Assembly (NCBI RefSeq): GCF_900156535.1
Contig: NZ_FTNV01000001.1
Coordinates: 1,922,001-1,986,000, forward strand
DNA length: 64,000 nt
DNA from: Roseovarius nanhaiticus
Lineage (GTDB): Bacteria > Pseudomonadota > Alphaproteobacteria > Rhodobacterales > Rhodobacteraceae
Direction: 5' to 3'
Every line of letters begins with the position of its first letter. Positions within the stretch are counted from its first letter, which is position 1. Below, one piece after another: positions 54,290 through 63,283 of this stretch. A program made the position numbers and the translations under genes. The notes beneath the pieces are model-generated. The model was not told where the DNA came from and did not search any database. It saw only the letters and a list, made by a program, of their open reading frames with translations.

Positions 54290-55045
54290 ATGACCTCCGT
54301 GGATGCAGGGCGGCGCTACATCGCGCGCATCGGGGCAGGGGCCGCAGATCTTGCGGCGGCGCAGGCGCTGCGCGGTCTGGCCTTTGGGCTGTCACAGGCG
54401 GATGGCGATGGCTTTGACGAAGGCGCGGTCCATGTTCTGATCGAGGATCGCCGCGAGGGGATATTGGCCGCGTGTTTTCGCTTGGGCCTTTTTGTATCGG
54501 GCATAGACGCAGCCGAGAGCAGTTATTCCGCGCAATTCTACGATTTGGCACGGCTCACCGCGTTTCCTGAACCAATGACCGAGTTGGGGCGATTTTGCGT
54601 GCGCCCGGGCGCGCGCGATCCCGACATCCTGCGCGTCGCTTGGGGCGCGATCACGGCGCATGTGGATGCGGGCGGCATCACATTTTTGTTTGGCTGTACG
54701 TCTTTTGCGGGCACCGACCCGAAACCGTATTCGCAGAGCTTTGCGGCGCTGGCCGCGCAGCATCTGGCGCCGCGCCGCTTTGCGCCCGCGCGCCGCGCGG
54801 CGCAGGTGGTTCCGCTGGCGCGCTCCCCGTCAGAACAACCGGGCGATGGGATAGAGGCGCGCATGATGATGCCGCCGCTCCTGCGCAGTTACCTGGGGAT
54901 GGGCGGCTGGGTCAGCGACCACGCGGTGATCGACCCCGCAATGAATACGATCCACGTCTTTACCGGGCTCGAGATTGCCCGCATTCCCGAAGCACGCAAG
55001 CGCCGCCTGCGCAGCACGCTTGACGGCGCCGCCCCGGCACGGTAG
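54290..55045 (+). CDS. olsB: OlsB-like N-acyltransferase (ornithine lipid synthesis)
   Basis: OlsB transfers a 3-hydroxyacyl chain from ACP to ornithine, the first step of ornithine-lipid formation. The 251-aa product has the GNAT-like acyltransferase pattern YIARIGAGAADLAAAQALRG LAFG-type start, SSYSAQFYDLARL, ELGRFCVRPGARDPDILRVA and FLFGCTSFAGTDPKPYSQSF, with the C-terminal PPLLRSYLGMGGWVSDHAVI. No olsA gene is adjacent. Homologues are widespread in roseobacters, where ornithine lipids replace phospholipids under phosphate stress. The substrate is inferred from family likeness. Confidence 0.82.
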   Translation: MTSVDAGRRYIARIGAGAADLAAAQALRGLAFGLSQADGDGFDEGAVHVLIEDRREGILAACFRLGLFVSGIDAAESSYSAQFYDLARLTAFPEPMTELGRFCVRPGARDPDILRVAWGAITAHVDAGGITFLFGCTSFAGTDPKPYSQSFAALAAQHLAPRRFAPARRAAQVVPLARSPSEQPGDGIEARMMMPPLLRSYLGMGGWVSDHAVIDPAMNTIHVFTGLEIARIPEARKRRLRSTLDGAAPAR

Positions 55046-55053
55046 CGGGCGCC

Positions 55054-56871
55054 ATGGCAGCACGTCCCCCCCTTTTGCAACTCTCGGATATCTCCCTCAC
55101 TTTCGGGGGTGATCCGGTATTCGCGGACCTCTCGCTGGTCGTCCAGCCGGGCGATCGGGTCGCGCTCGTCGGACGCAATGGATCGGGCAAGTCGACCTTG
55201 ATGAAGGTGATGGCCGGTCTGGTCGAGCCCGATGCAGGCACGCGCGTGATCGCGCCCGCTTCCTCGGTCGGCTATATGGAGCAGGATCCGGACATGGCGG
55301 GCTTTGCCACGCTGGGCGACTTCGCCGCCAGTCAGCTGGACCCGGCCGAGCATTACCGCGTCGAGATGGCGGGCGAGGGCCTGAAGTTCGATCCCGCCCG
55401 CGCGGTCGAGACCGCCTCGGGCGGCGAGCGGCGGCGCGCCGCGCTGGCCAAGCTGATGGCCGAGGCGCCTGAGCTGATGCTGCTGGACGAGCCGACGAAC
55501 CATCTGGATATCGAGGCGATCGCCTGGCTGGAAAACACGCTGAAAGACACCCGGACGGGATATGTCCTGATCAGCCACGACCGCGCGTTTCTACGTGAGC
55601 TTACCCGCGCAACCCTCTGGATTGACAGGGGAATGGTCCGGCGCCAGGAAAAGGGATTTACTCATTTCGAGGAGTGGCGCGACAAGGTTTGGGAGGACGA
55701 GGACCAACAGCGCCACAAGCTGAACCGCAAGATCAAATCCGAGGCCCGCTGGGCCGTCGAGGGCATCAGTGCGCGGCGCAAGCGCAATCAGGGCCGCGTG
55801 CGCGCCCTGCAGGACCTGCGCGCCGAGCGGTCAAGCCAGATCAAGCGTCAGGGCGCCGCCGCGATGGCGCTGGAGGCCGGGCCGAAATCGGGCAAGAAGG
55901 TCATCGAGGCTGAAGGCATTTCAAAGGCTTACGGCGACAAGGTGATCTTGCAGGACTTCTCGCTGCGTGTGCTTCGCGGCGACCGGATCGCGCTGGTTGG
56001 GCCCAATGGCGTCGGCAAGACGACGCTTCTGAATATGCTGCTGGGGCAGGAGGCGCCCGATACGGGCACCGTCAGCCTCGGCACCAATCTCATGCCTGCC
56101 GTCTTTGACCAGGCGCGCGCGCAGCTCGACCCCGAGATGAGCCTTTGGGATTCGCTGACGGGCGATCCCGACATGCGCGTTTCGGGCAAGGCCGATCAGA
56201 TCCTCGTGCGCGGATCGCCGCGCCATGTGATCGGCTACCTCAAGGAGTTTCTCTTTGACGAGGCGCAGGCGCGCGCGCCTGTCCGCTCGCTCTCGGGCGG
56301 AGAAAAGGCGCGGCTGCTTCTGGCCAAGCTGATGGCGCGCGAATCGAACCTTCTGGTGCTGGACGAGCCGACGAACGATCTGGATATCGAGACATTGGAT
56401 CTCTTGCAGGAGCTTCTCGACGATTACGACGGCACGATCATCCTCGTCAGCCATGACCGCGATTTTCTGGACCGGATCGCCACGACCACAATTGCGATGG
56501 AGGGCAATGGCCGCGCGACGGCCTATGCGGGCGGCTGGACCGATTATCAGGCGCAGCGTCAGCCCGAATGGGCTGCCTCGGCTAGCCCGGCGCCCAAGAC
56601 AACATCAAAAAGTCAGAGTAACGCTCAGGTTTCAAAAGATAATCCTGAGAAGTTGAGCTTCACCGAGAAGCACCGTCTGGCCGAGTTGCCGGGCGTCATA
56701 TCACGGCTTGAGGCCGAGATTGCCAAGCTGGAGGGGCTGATGGCCGACCCCGAGCTGTTCACGCGCGAGCCGGTGAAATTCCGCAAGGCGACCGAGGCGC
56801 TGACATCGCGCCAAGAGGCGCTGGCCAGCGCCGAGGAAGAGTGGCTGATGCTGGAAGAGAAGGCCGGCTGA
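55054..56871 (+). CDS. uup: ABC-F family ATPase (Uup-like)
   Basis: The 605-aa soluble twin-ATPase has Walker A motifs GRNGSGKSTLMKVM and GPNGVGKTTLLNML, signatures SGGERRRAALAKL and SGGEKARLLLAKL, and Walker [13 protein letters not shown] and LLVLDEPTNDLD. A C-terminal coiled coil (FTEKHRLAELPGVISRLEAE to EEEWLMLEEK) marks it as Uup-type. Uup proteins bind branched DNA or ribosomes and limit transposon precise excision in E. coli. It lies 8 nt after the acyltransferase gene and abuts the AbrB-family gene tail to tail. Confidence 0.92.
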   Translation: MAARPPLLQLSDISLTFGGDPVFADLSLVVQPGDRVALVGRNGSGKSTLMKVMAGLVEPDAGTRVIAPASSVGYMEQDPDMAGFATLGDFAASQLDPAEHYRVEMAGEGLKFDPARAVETASGGERRRAALAKLMAEAPELMLLDEPTNHLDIEAIAWLENTLKDTRTGYVLISHDRAFLRELTRATLWIDRGMVRRQEKGFTHFEEWRDKVWEDEDQQRHKLNRKIKSEARWAVEGISARRKRNQGRVRALQDLRAERSSQIKRQGAAAMALEAGPKSGKKVIEAEGISKAYGDKVILQDFSLRVLRGDRIALVGPNGVGKTTLLNMLLGQEAPDTGTVSLGTNLMPAVFDQARAQLDPEMSLWDSLTGDPDMRVSGKADQILVRGSPRHVIGYLKEFLFDEAQARAPVRSLSGGEKARLLLAKLMARESNLLVLDEPTNDLDIETLDLLQELLDDYDGTIILVSHDRDFLDRIATTTIAMEGNGRATAYAGGWTDYQAQRQPEWAASASPAPKTTSKSQSNAQVSKDNPEKLSFTEKHRLAELPGVISRLEAEIAKLEGLMADPELFTREPVKFRKATEALTSRQEALASAEEEWLMLEEKAG

Positions 56872-57927
56872 TCAGCGCAGCCGCGGTCCAAGCGCGCCGA
56901 TGGCGACGACGGTGATGAGGATGCGCAGGATGTGGTGCATCGCCACAAAGGCCGGATCCGCCGCGAGGCTAAGCGCGATCAGCCCCATCTCGGTCACGCC
57001 GCCCGGTGCGAAACTGATCAAAAGCGTGTCGAAGTTTACGCCCATCAGCGGGCGTAACAGCAGCGCGATCGCCGCCGCCAGCGCCAGCATTCCCGCCACG
57101 GAGGCCAGCGCCAGCGCGGCACCGCGCAGCAGCATCCTGTGCCCGATTCCCGCAAAACGCAGGCCAAGCGCGGTGCCAATGACAACCTGCGCCAAATTGA
57201 CGAGCCAAGGCGGCACATCCAGATGCACCAGCCCCGCGAGGTTGAGCGCTGCCGCGACCATTAGCGGCCCTGTCAGCTGCGGCGCAGGTAGGCGCAGCGC
57301 CCGGCCCAGGACCCAGCCGACAAAGCCCGCCAGCGCCAGCCAGGGCAGGGCGTTCCACGGGACGGGTGCGCTGGCCATGCTGACCCCTGCCGAGCTTCCG
57401 ACTGGCGCCCCGAGGTAGAGGGACATGCCAATGGGCAGCACGCTGACCACGACGACGATCCGCAGAAACTGCTGTGTCATGAGGCGGGGCAGGTCGGCGC
57501 CCGCCGCCTCGCCAAGTGCGATGCTCTCGTATAGGCCGCCGGGCGCACCCGCAAAGAATGCCGTGGCCCGATCATAGCCTCCGACCCGCCTGAAGAGTGT
57601 GTAATTGCCGGCAAGCGCGATGAGCGTGAAGGCGGTAAGGGCTCCAAAGCTGATGAGAAGGTTTGGGAGATCCGCGAAGAGCTCCGGCACAACCTGCGCG
57701 CCGATCATCAGGCCGATCATGGCGATGAACGCCTCGCGAAGCGGCTGGGGAAAGCGGTAGCCTTGTGGCACGATGCGCGCCGCGCGGGTTGATATCAGCG
57801 CGCCAACGACGATTAGCGGACCCAGCATGAAAGGCAGCGGCACAGACAGCGCGCGTGCCACAAAGGCCGCGATGCTGCCCAAGGCCAGGAGCAAGATTGT
57901 CGAGAGGATTCGCACGCCCGGTGTCAT
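56872..57927 (-). CDS. AbrB family membrane transporter
   Basis: The 351-aa product has about ten membrane helices of the AbrB/AmoA-like family (often labelled ammonia monooxygenase in databases, without basis). Examples are ILSTILLLALGSIAAFVARA, LPFMLGPLIVVGALISTRAA, AFIAMIGLMIGAQVVPEL and LLISFAPGGVTEMGLIALSL, with the conserved APGGLYES and APGGVTEM re-entrant motifs. It should not be confused with the DNA-binding AbrB of Bacillus. The substrate is unknown. Confidence 0.88.
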   Translation of the reverse strand: MTPGVRILSTILLLALGSIAAFVARALSVPLPFMLGPLIVVGALISTRAARIVPQGYRFPQPLREAFIAMIGLMIGAQVVPELFADLPNLLISFGALTAFTLIALAGNYTLFRRVGGYDRATAFFAGAPGGLYESIALGEAAGADLPRLMTQQFLRIVVVVSVLPIGMSLYLGAPVGSSAGVSMASAPVPWNALPWLALAGFVGWVLGRALRLPAPQLTGPLMVAAALNLAGLVHLDVPPWLVNLAQVVIGTALGLRFAGIGHRMLLRGAALALASVAGMLALAAAIALLLRPLMGVNFDTLLISFAPGGVTEMGLIALSLAADPAFVAMHHILRILITVVAIGALGPRLR

Positions 57928-57970
57928 GGCAAGTGCCGCATGTCGTGCGTTCCGGCGTCAATAATCAGTC

Positions 57971-58044
57971 TGGAGCGGGTAACGGGAATCGAACCCGTAA
58001 CTAAAGCTTGGGAAGCTGCCGTGATACCTTTTCACCATACCCGC
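57971..58044 (-). tRNA. tRNA-Gly(CCC)
   Basis: It is 74 nt with encoded CCA. The acceptor GCGGGTA/TACCCGC, the D-stem GTGA/TCAC and the T-arm ACGGG-TTCGATT-CCCGT pair fully. The anticodon loop TTCCCAA gives CCC. The anticodon stem GCAGC/GCTTT has one mismatch (C28-T42) and one G-U. Confidence 0.93.
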
Positions 58045-58110
58045 CGCGCCTTGCTGGTAGCACCTTGGCACGGCGGCATTCAAGCTGAAAAGAAGGGGAG
58101 CGAGCGGCTC

Positions 58111-58680
58111 TTAGCCGCCCCAGCTCCGGACCACGCCGCAATCCATATGCACGAAATTGGAGCGCGAATATTTGCCGACGCCGCCCGCACGGCACGCCAT
58201 CGCGGCCCGGCCCATTTGGGTCACAGATCGCGAGCCGAGGCGCAGATCCGCCGCCTGACCCTTGAGGTGGAGCGAATTCTTGGCCACCCCGGAGGATCGG
58301 CTGCGCAGCATGTTATTGGTTTTAGGGCTGCGATAACCGGATAGCAGGGTATAGGGCTCGGTCGTGTCCAGAAGGTTGTGGGATGCGGCCATGATATCGA
58401 CGGTGCGGATATCGATGCCTTTGACATCGTTGGTCCGCCAGTCGCGCATGAAGGCCGAAATCTCGTCCACCGCCTCGCGAATATATTCGCCCTCGATCCA
58501 GTAGATCGTGTCGATCTGCTCGCCCGTTCGTGGCGATGTCATCCGCAGGCGGCGTATATCGCCGGCGCCCCGCAGGAAGCCGAACGCGTTGCCATAGCTT
58601 GGGGCCGCAATCATTGCGGTTGCCGCGAATGCGCCCAAAAGCGCACGCCGCGACAGGCTGGTCGTCTTGGTGTCAGTCAT
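58111..58680 (-). CDS. YcbK/MepK-like murein endopeptidase (DUF882)
   Basis: MepK of E. coli cleaves 3-3 (and 4-3) cross-links in peptidoglycan. The 189-aa product has a Tat-type signal (SLSRRALLGAFAATAMIAAP) and a peptidase M15-like DUF882 domain. The metal-site pattern includes TLLSGYRSPKTNNML, NSLHLKGQAADLRLG (His and Asp) and SNFVHMDCGVVRSWGG (His). It is divergent from an L,D-transpeptidase gene, the enzyme type that makes 3-3 cross-links. Confidence 0.9.
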   Translation of the reverse strand: MTDTKTTSLSRRALLGAFAATAMIAAPSYGNAFGFLRGAGDIRRLRMTSPRTGEQIDTIYWIEGEYIREAVDEISAFMRDWRTNDVKGIDIRTVDIMAASHNLLDTTEPYTLLSGYRSPKTNNMLRSRSSGVAKNSLHLKGQAADLRLGSRSVTQMGRAAMACRAGGVGKYSRSNFVHMDCGVVRSWGG

Positions 58681-58990
58681 TAGATTTGCCTGTCTGTCGC
58701 TTCAAGTTCTGCCCCCGCTTGGCGCGGGCTGTTCATCTTCCCCCAGATGCGACCTTAGCTATTGCACATTAAGATTCGCTAACCAAGGTCCGGGTTCCCG
58801 AATTTTTTGGACGCAACGTATTTCGGCGCAAATCCGCGCATTCGCAGCGTGGCGTGGCGTGAATGCCATGGCTTGGGGCCTTGGCGCAGCAGAGGGCGCT
58901 GCAAAGGTCTGATCGCGCGAATTTTAATGGACAATCGCGTTTATAACCGGCTGACTCGCAGCACCGATTTACGATGACTTGGGGAATTTG
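58681..58990. other. divergent intergenic region, mepK-like / L,D-transpeptidase
   Basis: The 310-bp region must hold both promoters. An AT-rich core TTGCACATTAAGATTC lies at about 58756-58771. TTAA-N7-TAAC near 58764 only loosely resembles a CtrA site, and I do not call it. No gene or stable hairpin is evident. Confidence 0.5.
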
Positions 58991-60619
58991 ATGACCTTCG
59001 CAGCCTTGATGACCACCACCTTCCGCGCGCGCCGCGCCGTTCTGCCGGCCGTCGCCGCGCTGATGATCCTGGCGGCGCCGCCATCTGCGACTGCTGGTGT
59101 GACCGCTTTCAAACAGGCGGTGGCCGAGGGTGCGGCGCGCGCCGATGGGCTGGCCGCGCATTATCGTGCGACGGGTTTCGAGCCGATTTGGACCGCGCAG
59201 GACGATCTGGGCCGCGCGCGCCGCCAGGCGCTGATGCAGGCGATCGAGGACGCCCCGTCACATGGCCTGCCGGCCAGCCGATATGACGCACCCGGCCTTA
59301 TGGCGATGATGCGCGCCGCGCGCACGCCGCGCGATCTGGGTGCGGTTGAAATTGAAATGTCGCGCATTTTCATTCGCTTGGCGCATGATCTTCACACCGG
59401 GATGCTGACGCCCTCAAAGGTTGTCGCAGACATCGTGCGCGAAATTCCGGTGCGCAGTGACGAGGATCTGCTGTCCAGCTTTGCGAGCGATCAGGGACCG
59501 CCAGCCGGCTTCTTTCGCGCGCTGACGCCCAAATCGGGCGAGTATGCGCGCCTTCTGCGGGCCAAGACGCAGCTGGAAGGCTTGTTGGCCACCGGGGGCT
59601 GGGGCCCCGCCGTGCCTGCGGCGTCGTTGGCACCGGGCCAATCGGGCCCCGCTGTCGTGGCTTTGCGCAACCGCCTGATGCGCATGGGGTATCTCGATCG
59701 CACTGCGACCGGTACCTACGACATCTCGATCCAGCAGGCGGTACAGCAGTTTCAATCGGCGCACGGTCTGGTCGCCGATGGGACCGCCGGCAGCGACACC
59801 ATGGCCGAGATCAACAAGCCGATCTCCGAGCGTCTGCCAATGATCCATGTCGCGATGGAGCGCGAGCGTTGGCTGAACAAGCCGCGCGGCGATCGCCATA
59901 TTCTGGTGAACCTCGCCGATTTCACCGCACGCATCATGGATCACGACCGCCTCACCTTTGAGACCCGCGCCGTGATCGGCAAGGATGCTTCGGGCCAGCG
60001 CAGCCCGGAATTTTCGGACGAGATGGAGTATATGGAGATCAACCCCGTCTGGAATGTGCCGCGCTCGATCACCGTCAAGGAATACCTGCCTCAGATGCAG
60101 CGCAATCGTGGGGCGGTCAGCCACCTCAAGCTGTACAATTCGCGCGGGCAGCAGGTCAGCCGGGCCAATGTCAATTTCAACGCCTATACTGCGCGGACCT
60201 TTCCGTTCGATCTGAAACAGCCGCCGTCCAATCGCAATGCGCTGGGATTGGTCAAGTTCATGTTCCCGAACAAGTACAACATCTATCTCCACGACACGCC
60301 GTCCAAAAACCTTTTCAACCGCAATGTGCGCGCTTTCAGCCATGGATGCATCCGCCTGCAGCGGCCCTTCGATTTCGCCTACGAGCTGCTGTCGCGGCAG
60401 GAGGCCGAGCCGAAGCCGTATTTCGACCGCATCCTGAATTCGGGTCGCCAGACGCGGGTCAACATGCAGGAACACGTGCCGGTCCATATCATCTATCGCA
60501 CCGCCACGGCGCCTGCCAAAGGTCCGGTTCAGTACCGTCCTGACATTTACGGGCGCGACGGTCTGATCTGGGACGCACTGCAAAAGGTTGGGGTTTCGCT
60601 GCCTGCGGTTCAGGGGTAG
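58991..60619 (+). CDS. L,D-transpeptidase (YcbB/LdtD-like)
   Basis: This enzyme forms 3-3 cross-links in peptidoglycan with a cysteine nucleophile. The 542-aa product has an N-terminal signal (RRAVLPAVAALMILAAPPSA), a helical scaffold domain, a peptidoglycan-binding domain (VVALRNRLMRMGYLDRTATG to FQSAHGLVADGTAGSDTMAE) and a YkuD catalytic domain. The latter contains the large capping insert and the active-site NVRAFSHGCIRLQRPF. ATG 58991 is preferred to the TTG at 58979. It pairs in context with the divergent MepK-like endopeptidase. Confidence 0.9.
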   Translation: MTFAALMTTTFRARRAVLPAVAALMILAAPPSATAGVTAFKQAVAEGAARADGLAAHYRATGFEPIWTAQDDLGRARRQALMQAIEDAPSHGLPASRYDAPGLMAMMRAARTPRDLGAVEIEMSRIFIRLAHDLHTGMLTPSKVVADIVREIPVRSDEDLLSSFASDQGPPAGFFRALTPKSGEYARLLRAKTQLEGLLATGGWGPAVPAASLAPGQSGPAVVALRNRLMRMGYLDRTATGTYDISIQQAVQQFQSAHGLVADGTAGSDTMAEINKPISERLPMIHVAMERERWLNKPRGDRHILVNLADFTARIMDHDRLTFETRAVIGKDASGQRSPEFSDEMEYMEINPVWNVPRSITVKEYLPQMQRNRGAVSHLKLYNSRGQQVSRANVNFNAYTARTFPFDLKQPPSNRNALGLVKFMFPNKYNIYLHDTPSKNLFNRNVRAFSHGCIRLQRPFDFAYELLSRQEAEPKPYFDRILNSGRQTRVNMQEHVPVHIIYRTATAPAKGPVQYRPDIYGRDGLIWDALQKVGVSLPAVQG

Positions 60620-60649
60620 ATATCGCACCGCCAGACGAGGGGTGCTTTC

Positions 60650-61741
60650 ATGTCCTACACCATTTCCGAAATTGCCAAATCGCTGGGGGCCACGGCCCTT
60701 GGCGATGACACCATTCGCGTCGGGGCCCTGGCCGAGCCGGGGGATGCCGGGCCGAATGATCTGGCCCTCGCCACCAAGCCTGAATATGCCGAGGGATTGT
60801 CCAACGGTCGTGCCCGCGCCGCGCTGATCTGGGACGGCGCAGACTGGCAAGGGCTGGGGCTGAAGGCGGCAATCGTCGCGCCGCGCCCGCGCTACGCGAT
60901 GTCCGGCCTGACCGCGATGATGGATCTGGGCGAGGGCTGGGGCGACGGTATTCACCCGTCGGCCATTATTCACGAGACAGCGCAGCTGGGCGAGGGCGTG
61001 CATATCGGACCGCTGACGGTGATTGGCGCGCGCGCTGTCATCGGTGCGGGCACGCGTGTCGGCCCGCAGGTCAGCGTCGGGGCGGATGCCGTGATTGGTG
61101 AGGGCGGCCTTATCCGCGAAGGCGTACGCATCGCGGCCCGCGTGCGGATCGGCGCACGCGTCATCCTCAATCCGGGCGCGGTTCTGGGCGGCGACGGCTT
61201 CAGCTTTGTCACGCCAGAAAAATCCGGCGCCGAAGCCGTGCGCGAGACGCTGGGCGATCAGGGCGACGCGGCGGCGCAATCATACGTGCGTATCCATAGC
61301 GTCGGCTCGGTCCGCCTTGGGGACGATGTGGAGGTCGGCGCCAACGCCGCCATCGACCGCGGCACCGTGCGCGACACGGTGATCGGCGACCGGACCAAGG
61401 TGGATACGCTGGTGATGGTCGCGCATAATGTGGTCGTCGGCACCGACACTCTGCTGTGTGGCTTGGTCGGAATCGCCGGTTCGTCGCGCATCGGCAATAA
61501 CGTGGTGCTGGCCGGGCAGGTGGGCGTCGGCGACAACCTTTTCGTCGGCGACAATGTCATCGCCGGCGGCGGCACCAAGATCCTCAGCAACGTGCCCGCG
61601 GGCCGTGTCATCCTGGGCTATCCGGCGATGAAGATGGACGCGCATATCGATATGTACAAACATCTGCGCCGATTGGGCCGGCTTGTGGCCGATGTCGCAC
61701 AGCTCAAGAAAGCGGTTTCAAACGGCGAGCGGAGTGACTAA
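60650..61741 (+). CDS. lpxD: UDP-3-O-(3-hydroxyacyl)glucosamine N-acyltransferase
   Basis: LpxD adds the second 3-hydroxyacyl chain in lipid A synthesis. The 363-aa product has the N-terminal uridine-binding domain (EIAKSLGATALGDDTIRVGA) and a left-handed beta-helix of hexapeptide repeats (GVHIGPLTVIGARAVIGAGT and beyond), with the catalytic His in MVAHNVVVGTDTLL. A C-terminal helix follows (MYKHLRRLGRLVADVAQLKK). It is not followed by fabZ-lpxA as in many Gram-negatives but by an acyl carrier protein and a ketosynthase. Confidence 0.93.
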   Translation: MSYTISEIAKSLGATALGDDTIRVGALAEPGDAGPNDLALATKPEYAEGLSNGRARAALIWDGADWQGLGLKAAIVAPRPRYAMSGLTAMMDLGEGWGDGIHPSAIIHETAQLGEGVHIGPLTVIGARAVIGAGTRVGPQVSVGADAVIGEGGLIREGVRIAARVRIGARVILNPGAVLGGDGFSFVTPEKSGAEAVRETLGDQGDAAAQSYVRIHSVGSVRLGDDVEVGANAAIDRGTVRDTVIGDRTKVDTLVMVAHNVVVGTDTLLCGLVGIAGSSRIGNNVVLAGQVGVGDNLFVGDNVIAGGGTKILSNVPAGRVILGYPAMKMDAHIDMYKHLRRLGRLVADVAQLKKAVSNGERSD

Positions 61742-61789
61742 ATCCTAGGCAACCGCTGACGGGGGTTTGGGCGTCCAAGGAGACATTGC

Positions 61790-62050
61790 ATGAGCATTCC
61801 GGATCGTGTGATCGCCATCATCGCCGAGCAGGCCATGCTGGATCCGGCGGATGTGACGCTGGACAGCTCGCTCGAAGAGCTTGGCGTCGACAGCCTTGGC
61901 CTTGTCGAGAGCATCTTTGCCATTGAGGAAGAGTTCGACATCAACGTGCCGTTCAACGCCAACGAGCCATCATCGGGCGATTTCGATATCTCGACTGTCG
62001 GGGCCATCGCCAACGGGGTCCAGCGCTTGGTAGCCGAGCAAAAGACGTGA
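61790..62050 (+). CDS. dedicated acyl carrier protein
   Basis: The 86-aa product has the phosphopantetheine attachment motif LGVDSLGLVES with Ser35 and the four-helix ACP pattern (VIAIIAEQAMLDPADVTLDS, IFAIEEEFDINVPF). Its loop and last helix (NEPSSGDFDISTVGAIANGV) differ from those of housekeeping AcpP. The stop overlaps the next gene's GTG (GTGA), so it is coupled to the ketosynthase. It is probably a special-purpose ACP for a lipid or lipid A acyl chain. Confidence 0.9.
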   Translation: MSIPDRVIAIIAEQAMLDPADVTLDSSLEELGVDSLGLVESIFAIEEEFDINVPFNANEPSSGDFDISTVGAIANGVQRLVAEQKT

Positions 62051-63258
62051 AACGCGTCGTCATCACCGGCGCCGGCACGATCAATGCGCTGGGGCGCGAT
62101 GTGCCCCAAACGCTGGAGGCGATGCGCGAAGGACGCAGCGGCATCAGCGAGCTGGAGTTTCGCGACGTTGAGCGTCTGGCGATCCGCATCGGCGGGCAGG
62201 TCAAGGGCTATGACCCCGATGGCGATTTCACCCGCCAGCAACTGGCGCTTTATGATCGTTTCACGCAATTCACCTTGATCGCCGCACGGCAGGCCATCGC
62301 GCAATCGGGTATCGAGTTCAACGAAGAATTGTCTCTGCGCGCGGGCGTCGTGCTGGGCAATTCGGGCGGCGGCATGACGACGCTCGATGAAAATTACCGA
62401 AGCGTTTACGAAGACGGCAAGAACCGGGTCCATCCCTTCGTCGTGCCAAAGCTCATGAACAACGCGGCGGCCAGCCATGTGTCTATGGCTTGGGGCCTGC
62501 GCGGCCCGGCCTTTACCGTCTCGACCGCTTGCGCGTCGTCCAATCACGCGATGGCCCAGGCGTTTCAGATGGTCCATGGCGGCCTTGCCCCCGTGATGCT
62601 GACGGGCGGGTCGGAATCCATGCTCTGCTTTGGCGGCGTCAAGGCGTGGGAGGGTCTGCGCGTCATGTCCAAGGATGGTTGCAGGCCGTTTTCGGCCAAT
62701 CGCAACGGCATGGTGCAGGGCGAGGGGGCAGGCATCTTCGTCTTCGAGGAATATGAACATGCCCGCGCCCGCGGCGCCGAGATATTGGCCGAGGTCGCAG
62801 GCTACGCGATGACCTCCGACGCGTCCGACATCGTGATGCCCTCCAAGGAAGGCGCCGCGCGCGCCATCTCGGGCGCGCTGCGCGATGCGCGGATCGCCCC
62901 CGAGGAGGTGGGCTATATTAACGCTCACGGCACCGGTACCGCCGCGAATGACAAGACCGAATGTGCGGCGGTTGCCGATGTTTTCGGCCGTCACGCGGAC
63001 AAGCTGATGATGTCCTCGACCAAATCCATGCATGGTCATCTGATCGGCGGCACGGGCGCGGTCGAGCTTTTGGCCTGCATCATGGCGCTGCGCGACGGGG
63101 TCATCGCACCCACCATCAATTACGACGAGCCGGACCCCGAATGTGCGCTGGACGTGGTGCCGAACGAGGCGCGCGAGGCGCATGTGGATGTAGCGCTCAG
63201 CAACGCTTTCGCCTTTGGCGGACTGAACGCGGTGTTGGCATTGCGGCGCGCGGGGTAG
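62047..63258 (+). CDS. beta-ketoacyl-ACP synthase (FabF-like)
   Basis: The 403-aa condensing enzyme has Cys162 in FTVSTACASSNHAM, His294 in NAHGTGTAANDKTE and His331 in KSMHGHLIGGTGAVE, the Cys-His-His triad of KAS II. The start is GTG 62047, overlapping the ACP stop. It is separate from any fabG/fabD operon, so it is unlikely to be the primary FabF. With its own ACP and lpxD upstream, it may elongate a special acyl chain, in the manner of AcpXL-type systems, but acpXL's other partners are not seen. Confidence 0.9.
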   Translation: MKRVVITGAGTINALGRDVPQTLEAMREGRSGISELEFRDVERLAIRIGGQVKGYDPDGDFTRQQLALYDRFTQFTLIAARQAIAQSGIEFNEELSLRAGVVLGNSGGGMTTLDENYRSVYEDGKNRVHPFVVPKLMNNAAASHVSMAWGLRGPAFTVSTACASSNHAMAQAFQMVHGGLAPVMLTGGSESMLCFGGVKAWEGLRVMSKDGCRPFSANRNGMVQGEGAGIFVFEEYEHARARGAEILAEVAGYAMTSDASDIVMPSKEGAARAISGALRDARIAPEEVGYINAHGTGTAANDKTECAAVADVFGRHADKLMMSSTKSMHGHLIGGTGAVELLACIMALRDGVIAPTINYDEPDPECALDVVPNEAREAHVDVALSNAFAFGGLNAVLALRRAG

Positions 63259-63283
63259 GGCGCGCGCCGCCCGGCCTCACCGG

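Noticed and set aside
58755-58785. CtrA binding site
   Set aside because: TTAA-N7-TAAC departs from the TTAA-N7-TTAA consensus, so support is too weak to call.
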